A stretch of DNA of 64,000 nucleotides from Diphasiastrum complanatum (lineage: Eukaryota > Streptophyta > Lycopodiopsida > Lycopodiales > Lycopodiaceae): contig CM055112.1 of the NCBI GenBank assembly GCA_029204225.1, forward strand, positions 779,852 to 843,851, read 5' to 3'. The notes under the pieces are model-generated. The model saw nothing but the letters and a program-made list of their open reading frames with translations, was not told where the DNA came from and made no database searches. Below, piece after piece: positions 10,717 through 18,435 of this stretch. Within the stretch, counting starts at the first letter, position 1; the number at the start of each line of letters is the position of its first letter. Made by a program: the position numbers and the translations under genes.

Positions 10717-11599
10717 CCACCACCACACAAACACACACATGCACGTGCATGTGCATATACATACACGTACACAAAACAAGAAAATGAAGATTAGTTTTTG
10801 TCCACTGCATAGCTTTGTGATTTTACAAGCTGGTGAATCAATCCGTCACTCAAGGCTCAATTATAAGTGTATGATTGTTGTCTTGAGCATTTCCCATCAT
10901 TTACCCTCTCTTCTATACCCAAAACAATCGGGTCACATGGGATATGATGGCTGTAACTATATGTCCATGAGAGTATGTAACTATCTGTCCATGGGAGCAT
11001 GTAACTATCTGTCCATACTTAATGCCCATAAAGTGCGATCAAGAAATTTGGCACCTGATGATGGCTCTCAGGATATGAAAACAAATGATGGCCTTCAGGA
11101 TGAAACAAATGATAGATCACTCAAGATATGCAAACAAATGATGGCCCTTGTTAAGAGTAGCCAAAGTTTTGCACAACTGGGCAACATGAATGGTTATTTT
11201 GAGTACCGAGGTAGACCATAGTAGTGAACCATGAACATCTGATCCACCCTTGCCATTGCACATATTCATTTTTTGCTATTGATCATGATCCTATACCAGA
11301 GGATGTGTTGTACCAAGAAATTTCAGCAAGCCATCACTTATGATAGCTTGGCATTGGTATTTATCTTCAAAATGACTCATTGATTGATTGAATTTGAGAA
11401 ATCCTAAGTTTTGGACATTCAACTGGCTCAAAGTCTATGCTTGAAATGTAACTTTGGTCTAGTAGTACATGACACTCATTACTCCACACAACTCATTGAG
11501 GGTTTTAGTTTGACCAATCTCAAGTTCAATAGATTTAGATTGCCCTTATCAGGGAGCTTAGTTTTGTCCTCGTAATTTTCAGTTTTTCTCGCAAAATTT

Positions 11600-11875
11600 T
11601 CAGTTTTCGCTCCCAATATTGCTCTCAAGTGTGCCCTCTCACCGCTTAATCGTCCGCCTTCTCACAATGCGCTCTAGACCGATACCACTGTTATTCCAAT
11701 ATCGCTTTCGAGCACGCATCTCCTTTCTGAAAATATTCTGTGTATATCTTGCGCTCGAAACCGATATTCAGTTCTGGTATCGATCTCAAGCGGCATCTGA
11801 TCGCAAATTTTTTTGTTTTCATTCCCTGTTCTTTTTTTCAAACTATTTTTTCTATAATTTTTTATTTTTTGAGAG
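11600..11875 (+). promoter_or_regulatory. Upstream region with repeated ACCGATA/ATATCG motifs
   Basis: Several dispersed elements of the form GCTC(T/G)(A/G)(G/A)ACCGATA and ATATCGCTTTC/TATCGATCTCAAG lie upstream of the H3-like sequence. Similar motifs recur at 48240-48480 in front of another gene-like stretch. No clear TATA box was picked. The promoter role is inferred from position only. Confidence 0.35.
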
Positions 11876-11877
11876 TG

Positions 11878-12363
11878 ATAGCCAGGACCAAATCCACTGC
11901 CTATGCCACAACCACTGTACGGCCTTCCCATGCACGTGTCCCCCCTAGTATTGGCCGTAGACGTGGCAGAAAGTAGGTCTGGCTGAGGGAGATTAGAAAA
12001 CTCTAGAGATCAACTGAACTGTTTATCCCTAGAGCTCCTTTCAGCCAATATATCAGAAATGTCACTCTGTCACTTGGGCTAAATCTTCGTTTTGTCGCAA
12101 CAGCCATGCAGGCCTTATAGGGTGCTGTAGAGAATTTTTTGTCCCAGTCTTTTGAGGATTCCTGTTTTTTGACAGTGCATGGTAAGCGTGTCACTATCAT
12201 GCCAAAAGATTTCGTCATTCTCATAAGACTTCGGGACCATTTTTCTGGTATGCATGTGGATAACACCAGCATCTCTAGAGACCTGCCTCTGGATAGAGCC
12301 AACTTGCCAACTACCTCTAGGAGGAAAAGGAAGCCGCATGTTCCTAAGAAAGCTGGATCTTGA
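11878..12363 (+). pseudogene. Divergent histone H3-like sequence with basic C-terminal extension (broken)
   Basis: The frame opens with ARTKSTA, the signature start of an H3 tail (family: ARTKQTA), preceded by ATA where ATG would be expected. A divergent tail rich in Arg follows, then WLREIRKL (cf. ALREIRRY), STELFIPRAPFSQYIR (cf. STELLIRKLPFQRLVR), NLRFVATAMQAL, VENFLSQSFED and HGKRVTIMPKDF, which is the H3 alpha2-L2-alpha3 core. Core spacing equals canonical H3; the IPRAPF segment resembles centromeric H3. In-frame stops occur at three places (after GRRRGRK, after RKL, after AMQAL). Instead of ending after the core, the frame runs on about 40 residues with SRRKRKPHVPKKAG. Family identity is firm; CENH3 versus generic H3 is not. 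Confidence 0.8.
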
Positions 12364-12419
12364 AGGGCAGCTACTTCCCTTTCTCCTAGAGTTATCTTTG
12401 CCAAGAGACCCAAATCGTC

Positions 12420-12972
12420 CTGAGTTTGCAAGAATCATCACCCCTTCCTCATCCTATTATTCGTCCTGCTCCTCAGCAAGTTTCTTCACCAAAAGTATTG
12501 ATTACCCAAGAGGAACTCAACAAAATAACAGAGAAATTTGTAAATATTGTATCTACTTCTCTTTCTTTTCCTGTACATAATTTTTTGTCAGAATTCCATA
12601 TGATCCTGACCAAGTTTTTTTGGTATTCTGACCATTATAGACAGTATGAGGCCTACCTAGCTAATAAAATTGATATTCTCAGCAATTATTTTGATTTTTT
12701 CTCCAGATTCACGTAAAAGCTTTAGATCAGTTCCCAGATTTTGTGCTGAGCTAAAAGATTAAACATTAGAAATTTCAAATGTAATAGTAGAAGCGAGAGG
12801 CTCTTTTTTGCAGGATAATATTAGTTTTGATTTTCATAATATAGTTTTTGTTGTTAGTCCAGTTTTTATCCGAGCGATAAAGGCAAAAGAAGCCGATTTT
12901 GAGAAGGCTGTATATTTTATCGAATGCAGTCCAGTGGCAAAATTTTATTTAATTTCATATGAAAATAACTAA
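12420..12972 (+). pseudogene. Ulp/SENP-like (C48) N-terminal part
   Basis: After a Pro/Ser-rich linker (PLPHPIIRPAPQQVSSPKVL) comes ITQEELNKITEKFVNI, then an aromatic-rich stretch (YEAYLANKIDIL) and, after a stop and a frame slip near 12716, NIVFVVSPVFIRAIKAKEAD and FEKAVYFIECSPVAKFYLI before a stop at 12970. The arrangement fits the part of Ulp2/SENP6-type proteases preceding the catalytic His (RHFFNSFFFRKL ... FEKVRKWTKKVDIF). The call rests mainly on the clearer exons downstream. The other copy lies at about 46500-47010. Confidence 0.5.
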
Positions 12973-13071
12973 GGAGTGCTCTTTTGTTTTTGTTGCTTTA
13001 ATCTGGATTATTGCATGCAACATTGCTTTAATAAGTCTGGATTTATTGATATTTGTATTTTGGTTATTGTA

Positions 13072-13843
13072 GTCGGTATTGGAACTTGAACATTATTTCT
13101 ATAAAGATAAATAAGGAGGGAGTATCAAATTTTATGTGTAAAATTAAACTCAGCTGCAAATACACATAGAGAATTTGATTCTCCACTTCATGATGTCGTT
13201 CAGGATATACCGACAACGACAATCTCAATTGGAGAGATAACCATTAGATCTCTCAAGGTATACTCAATTTATCTCTGATTTGCATGTATTTTTTTTTTAG
13301 TTTACATCTATCATCATAGCATAAATAATTTTTTTGTCATAATATTACTGATTTTCGTTTAATATATGCAGTGTGTACAACTGAAGGATGCTTCTAGTTG
13401 TGCATGGTTTGTCAAGTACAATACGAAGCTATTTTTTGAGTGGCATAATTTACAAGTGGATGTAGATATTGAAAAGGTAATATTTTGTTCATTTGTAGTT
13501 ATTTTCATTATGATTCATATTTTTTTACTACTCATTTTTTGTAATTTGTTGATTCTCATGTTTTGTGATGACAATTCACTCTTGAGTCGTATACTCCTAA
13601 CAATGTATATAGATTTCGGCAAAAGTTGATCAGAACATATGCAAAGAATGGTGTAAGTGTTGCACCTGAGATCGAGGGCCCTCAAAAGCAAGCTGCTCTT
13701 GCCTTAACAACGTTTGAGGTTGCTCATGATGTAGATCTTATTATATACGATAAAAAAGGAATAAAAGTCCTTTCTAGCACAGAAGAAGGCAATATTATAG
13801 CAGAGATTTCTCTTGTCTTAAAAGACATAGAGGCCCTTCCCTA
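13072..13843 (+). pseudogene. Ulp/SENP-like (C48 peptidase) catalytic exons with introns retained
   Basis: Exon 1 (about 13074-13257) contains the YWNLNIISVKI block (frame damaged here, clearer in copy 2) that aligns with the HWSLVII strand of Ulp2/SENP proteases; the catalytic His position is Tyr. It ends AAG/GTATAC. Exon 2 (13372-13476, acceptor TATGCAG, donor AAAAG/GTAATA) reads VQLKDASSCAWFVKYNTKLF, matching the Q-x5-C active-site motif (VPQQ..FDCGLFVL). Exon 3 (about 13587-13843) reads SYTPNNVYRFRQKLIRTYAK and runs to a stop at P-TAA. The presumed catalytic Asp is Asn in copy 2, so even intact it would probably be inactive. Confidence 0.65.
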
Positions 13844-13849
13844 AACAGA

Positions 13850-14240
13850 GGAAGGCGAGATTATAGGAGGAGCTATTCCCTTATCAGTTTCTAATACCAG
13901 ATAATTGTATGCCTTCGTCCTCTCATGAATAAGTTTCAGCGATTTCTTAGCTCTTGCAGCTCCACCTTTCTTGAATGTCTCTCTATGATGCTTTCCCATA
14001 ACACATCCTTCACATATGGGGTGATGATCATCCTGTAGTGCTGGTAATTCTATTACCATCAATCTTAAGCTCTGATAGTTTAAGTGGCCAAGTCTCCCAT
14101 GTCACAACTCAGATTGTGATGTTGTTGAGATAGCCAAATCATATTCACCTAATTTTGCAGCATCCAATTTATAAAGGCCACAGTTACTATTATGATAACC
14201 TCGATAAACCTTCTTTAGAAATGATCTGCTCGAGCAAAAT
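13850..14240 (-). pseudogene. Ty1/copia fragment: GAG-pre-integrase joined to the integrase end
   Basis: On the minus strand a degenerate HGRLGHLNYQSL ... CEGCVMGKHHRETF gives the zinc-binding GAG-pre-integrase pattern. This is followed by KKSLKLIH, where the integrase core should begin. Instead the frame passes at ATGAG straight into RTKAYNYLVLETDKG, which in the intact neighbour at 45470-45530 is the far end of the integrase region. The catalytic integrase core has been deleted. The sequence then runs antisense into the end of the SENP-like exon. Confidence 0.85.
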
Positions 14241-14257
14241 TCTGGGTCAATGGATTT

Positions 14258-14560
14258 CACAATTTTACATTTTCACGAACATTATTTTTGGTGAAGCCCG
14301 ACGTCGCAGCCTCTTCACGCTCATTCTATGCACTGTGTGACCAAATTTGACCACAACAATAGCCACCCATGATCTCTTACAGACAACACAGCCTATTTTG
14401 TACTGTCTTCATCTGCACACCTGTAAAACTCATGTATATAGTGAATATCATCTCGATATTTAGTAACAACTGCCATAAGCATCACAGATAAGGAGACAGA
14501 CATTGTAGATGCCTTCGCGCATTGATTCTTTCTTTCTTTGTGCATTTGTCCGGATTCAAA
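14258..14560 (+). mobile_element. Copia LTR fragment (R/U5 side)
   Basis: Matches the second half of the LTR at 16840-17575 (CATTTTCACGAACATTATTT, GAAGCCCGACGTC, TGTGTGA(C/T)CAAATTTGACCAC, TTGATTCTTTCTTTCTTT). Directly followed by another LTR start. Confidence 0.75.
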
Positions 14561-14561
14561 T

Positions 14562-15060
14562 TGTTGGAATTAAATCTAACTCCTACTCATCCCAACAACC
14601 CTCCTTCGTTCTCCAAATATTTACTCTCTCAAATGTAACTTGTAGAAAATGAACTGTTTTCAAATAGTCTGTATTTTTACACTAATTGTCGCTACAGTCT
14701 ATTTTTTCCCAGCCGAAAAAGAATGCAAAAACTCGACACTGTGTTTTTACACAGGGCTTTTGATAGGCGACAATTAGGGTGAAAAATGCAACACTTGCCC
14801 TACAAAAGCTGAAGTTGTCCTACAGGTAAAGACAGAATCTCAAAGGTGTCACTGAAGGTGTCTTACAAATCTCGGAGGCTGCCCTCAAGTAAAGGCAAAG
14901 GTCAAAAGGCGAAAGGGTGTCGTATTTCCAGTTTGCAGAAATTCACACTCCATTTTGCTATCAGACCAGGAAACCTTCATGCTCCATCAACGATCCAATC
15001 CCCTGATCACTTTGACAACTATAATCAATCTTGTAATTGTAAAGTTAAGTTAGTATGAGA
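14562..15060 (+). mobile_element. Copia LTR fragment (U3 side) with TTTTACAC subrepeats
   Basis: Starts TGTTGGAATTAAATC, as does the LTR at 16840 (TGTTGGATTTATTTC). It contains spaced variants of TTTTTACAC ... GATAGGCGACA ... AATGCAACAC like those at 16920-17260. It breaks off where the minus-strand copia fragment begins. Confidence 0.65.
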
Positions 15061-15900
15061 TTTTCAGCTAATAAGTCAAGAAGGTTGCATGCCTAGTAAG
15101 CAACTTTCATGGACAAATTGATTAGTTGTAGTAACAACATTTATATCCATGTCCTTGACCATTTTGTTATGATGCATATACAAGATTGAACGCATGTTTA
15201 GATGTCCTAATCTCTAATGCCATAAATTGGCATCTGAACAACTCACACAAAGTACAACATCGTGTCTCAATATATACAAATTTTTTTCTCTATAAGCAGT
15301 AAGGATTTCTATTGAATTCTCATCTAAAATAGTGCATTGCCTAGCAATAAACAAAGCTCTATAATCTTGATCAGTGATCTTGCTAATAGACAATAAGTTC
15401 TTTGTTAATTTGGATACATAAAGTACACCATTAAGTTGTCTAGTGATGCCATCAGAGAATTGTAGTCGAATAGAGCCTTGGCCTTCGACTTGATGTGAAT
15501 TGGATCACCGAAGAAAATGTAATTTGATTTTGTAGCTATGAGTGCAGAGAAGAGGTCCTTGCATGGTGTCATGTGCTGAGAGGCACCTGAAGCGAGATAC
15601 CATTGATGGGCATTTCTATTGGGTTGATCTTGTACCATCAGCGCTCTCTCATCTTCTTGCGAGTCTCTGACTGTGTCAAAGTTGCCTTGTTGTTTGTTGT
15701 TGCATCTTCTTTCTGGCTTCATTATCCTTGAGGACGCGATAGTCCTTGATATCATGGTTGGTTCTTTTGCAATACCTGCAAAATAGCTTGGTCTTGGACA
15801 ATGATTGGTTGTGCTGCTGCTGTTGTAGTTGCAAAGTTGTTGGCTAATTTGCCTTTGTCTTCTTGTTCTTGAAGTCTATCTTCTTCTTGGACTGATGCAA
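15060..15900 (-). pseudogene. Ty1/copia fragment: gag zinc knuckle, protease, GAG-pre-integrase
   Basis: Minus strand, from right to left: CRYCKRTNHDIKDY (gag knuckle C-x2-C-x4-H-x4-C with the last Cys changed to Tyr), NAHQWYLASGASQHMTPCKDLF (protease site with the catalytic Asp changed to Ala), LTKNLLSISKITDQDYRALF, then RLGHLNMRSILYMHH and ESCLLGMQPS of the pre-integrase zinc domain. Stops and frame slips occur. It faces the plus-strand reverse transcriptase piece at 15905 head to head, so an inversion or nested insertion happened between them. Confidence 0.85.
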
Positions 15901-15904
15901 GGAC

Positions 15905-16832
15905 GTTAAACAGATGCAATTTTCTAAGCTTGACATGACTGACCTAGGTGAAGCTCACTTCTATTTGGACATCCAAATCTATCGAGACAAAGTGAGATGA
16001 TTGATTTATATCACTCAACAAAGGTACCTTCACAATGTTCTTAGCATATATAATCTGATGAACTATAAGTTAGCTCACTCACCAATGGATCCAGACCTGC
16101 ATTTGTGAAGGGACCAATGCCCTCAGACCAAGCAGGAAGAGGAGCAGATGAGAGAGTATCCTTATCGATCGATACTTGGACCTCTCATGTACGCAATGGT
16201 CTGTACAAGACCTGACATCTCTTTTGCAGTAAGCTCACTCAACCAATGTATGGCTAATCTTGACATTACCCATTGGAAGGCTCTCATAAGAGTCATGAGG
16301 TATATTCGAGCTACCATGGACCAGTGCATCTGCTATGGAGAAGTCAACAATGACAATCTTCATCAGCTCAATGGATATTCTGATGAAAGTTGGGGAGGAG
16401 ATGTAGACAATCATACATTATTCTTCAACGACGGTCCTATCTCATGGAACAGTCGTAAGCAAACCTCTATCGTTCTTTCATCTACAGAAGCATAATACAT
16501 TGCTGCTTCTCAATCTATTAAAGAAGCATTTTGGTTGAAAAATTTACTGTCAAACATCAGTTTCAATCAGTACAGCCCCACTATCATATTCTATGATAAT
16601 CAGAGTGCAATTGCTCTATTGGCCAATCCTAGATTTTACTCTAAGAGTAAGCACATTGAGATTTGATATCACTATATTAGGGGCAAGGATCTCTAAGGAG
16701 GTAAGCTTAACATACTGTAGAATGTAGGACATGGCTGCAGATATATTTACAAAGGCATTAAGTATTAATGCACACAACAAGTTTTGTGCATTGCTTAGTC
16801 TGACGATCAAGGCATTCATGGATCCAGATTAA
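15905..16832 (+). pseudogene. Ty1/copia fragment: reverse transcriptase end and RNase H
   Basis: Starts MQFSKLDMTDLGEAHFYLDI, the region after the RT active site. Then come YPYRSILGPLMYAMVCTRPD, the connection WKALIRVMRYI, GYSDESWGGD (RNase H D), ISWNSRKQTSIVLSSTEA (E, followed by a stop instead of EY), FYDNQSAIALLANPRF (D) and MAADIFTKALSINAH. The frame ends MDPD-stop at 16832, followed at once by the polypurine tract AAGGGGGGG and the LTR. The RT catalytic core is missing and three stops interrupt RNase H. Confidence 0.9.
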
Positions 16833-16839
16833 GGGGGGG
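16831..16839 (+). promoter_or_regulatory. Polypurine tract
   Basis: AAGGGGGGG immediately precedes the TGTTGG start of the LTR and follows the RNase H stop, the usual place for plus-strand priming. Confidence 0.75.
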
Positions 16840-17575
16840 TGTTGGATTTATTTCCTATACTCCCCTAAATCCTATGTTAATCTATGTCCATTCATGCTGC
16901 TGCATTTTACTTGTGTTGTCCCACAATCTGCATATTTACACGTAAAATAAGACAGGCGAAAAAGACGACAGCTGCAATAGTCTACATTTTTACACGCATT
17001 TTATGACAAGCAGAAAATGCAAAAAATGCGACACTACATTTTTACACGCATTTCATGATAGGCGCAAAATGTGAAAAATGCGACATTGCCTTTTTACATG
17101 CATTTTATGACAGGCGACACTTGACTAAAATGTGACACTGGATTTTTACACGCAATTCATGATAGGCAAAAAATGAAAAAAATGTGACACTACATTTTTA
17201 CACGCAATTTATGATAGGCGACACTTGCCTCTAAAAATGTGACACTTGTCTGTAAAAGGACACAGGCTGCCTTTAGGTAAGGACAAGGCCAAAGGCCAAT
17301 GGGTGTCACGATTTTTGCATTTTCACGAACATTATTTTTGGCGAAGCCCGACGTCTCAGCCTATTCATGCTCATTCTATGCACTGTGTGATCAAATTTGA
17401 CCACAACAGTAGCCACCCATGATCTCTTACAGACTTGTGTATACAGTAACAATTGCCATAAGCGTCACAAATAAGGAGACAGACATTGTAGATGCCTTCG
17501 CGCATTGATTCTTTCTTTCTTTCGGACAAATTGTCAGTAATAGGTTTATAACATTTACAGTTTGTGATTAGCATT
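16840..17575 (+). mobile_element. Copia 3' LTR with internal subrepeats
   Basis: Begins TGTTGGATTTATTTCC right after the polypurine tract. Positions 16925-17260 carry about six variants of a roughly 50-55 bp unit, ATTTTTACACGCATTT(T/C)ATGA(C/T)AGGC ... AAAATG(C/T)GACACT. The right end is approximate; the match to the LTR piece at 14258-14560 fades after TTTCTTTC. A minus-oriented partial copy lies at 44800-45175. Confidence 0.75.
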
Positions 17576-18430
17576 CGCTATTGTCTTGTGCTCGTTCGCA
17601 TTATTGACTTCTATATTTTGTTATACTTAATTTGATTACAACTTTGTCTATTTCTACGTTCAAATTTGTGTCAATATTGCAATGCTATTCTATGTTCTAT
17701 TTGGCCATATGATTGATTTGTCTGGTTGTCTACTCATTGCTTCTGCTACCACCATGCATTAAAAGCTTTTAAATTATCATATTCTTGTGTTCGCCTACTA
17801 AGTCACAGTAGTGCACGCACCGAGAAGAGAAATCGAGTTTCGATTTTATTTCTTTCGATTCACATTCATATTATTCATAACAAACTGTTGTAAGCTAAGA
17901 GAGCTAACTCGTAATAAGTTTACGACCCATAAAGTGTACTGTTATTATGAAATCTTAAAGAGAGTCTTTTTTTTTTTAAAAAAAATTTCGTAATTCACTT
18001 CATGGAAATTCTAATAATAAGACCGTAACTGCTCGCCATGACTTCAGGACTATGCCTCTATATTTCTATGACAGTGCTCATATGAGATATCTTACATCGT
18101 AAATCTATGTCATCAGATCTCTAGTCATCAATGTCTACCAATACTACTTGAGCTAACAAAATCTGTAGATCAGAAAATTTTATAACATGTATCCATAACT
18201 TGCAGTGCGTGCTTAACTAATACAATATGCATGATTTCAGACATTCATAAAAGATAAAAATGGCTAGTGTCGCAAGTACCAAAAAAATGAATTCTGACTA
18301 TTTGAGCGATAGTGATGTCCGAATCATTGTCGCATATGCTTAATAAAAGCTCAGTTCTATAAAATTGATCTTTACACGAACTCTATTGTGTATCACATCC
18401 AAAACCCCTCAGCTTAGTAGTCCATTTACA
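17576..18430. other. No recognised feature
   Basis: AT-rich stretch with a T9/A10 junction at 17970. One short frame at 18260-18343 reads MASVASTKKMNSDYLSDSDV and stops after 27 codons; there is nothing to support it as a gene. The 5' LTR of the gag-like element that starts downstream was not recognisable here. Confidence 0.4.
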
Positions 18431-18435
18431 TATAT

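Larger units (their letters stand above)
8325..11568 (+). repeat. 3.2 kb repeat, copy D (plus orientation)
   Basis: The stretch from GCCAGCCACGTTTTCCAAAAC to GGAGCTTAGTTTTG is found again, reverse-complemented, at 58611-61765 and 55500-58610. Internal landmarks shared by all copies are a T/A-rich block (9390-9990), a GA/CT microsatellite, a C/G homopolymer and a segment with GTAACTATCTGTCCATG repeats. No transposase, LTR or TIR was found. The right end is cut exactly where the H3-like locus begins. Confidence 0.9.
11567..13930 (+). repeat. H3-like/SENP-like composite locus, copy 1
   Basis: The whole stretch matches 45480-47870 in reverse orientation, including the upstream ACCGATA-rich region, the H3-like sequence, the Ulp/SENP-like exons with their introns, and a terminal piece of copia pol antisense to the locus. 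The left junction with the 3.2 kb repeat falls at about 11567. The right junction at 13926 shows a copia-internal deletion joined at ATGAG. Confidence 0.9.

Noticed and set aside
10569-10772. Minus-strand frame with a long poly-Gly run
   Set aside because: It is the translation of the 35-base C tract and flanking CA repeats, with no homologous frame kept in the other two copies.
11878-12240. Calling the H3-like sequence a centromeric H3 gene
   Set aside because: The IPRAPF segment is suggestive, but the core has ordinary H3 length, has stops, and no intact copy is visible, so only H3-like is supported.
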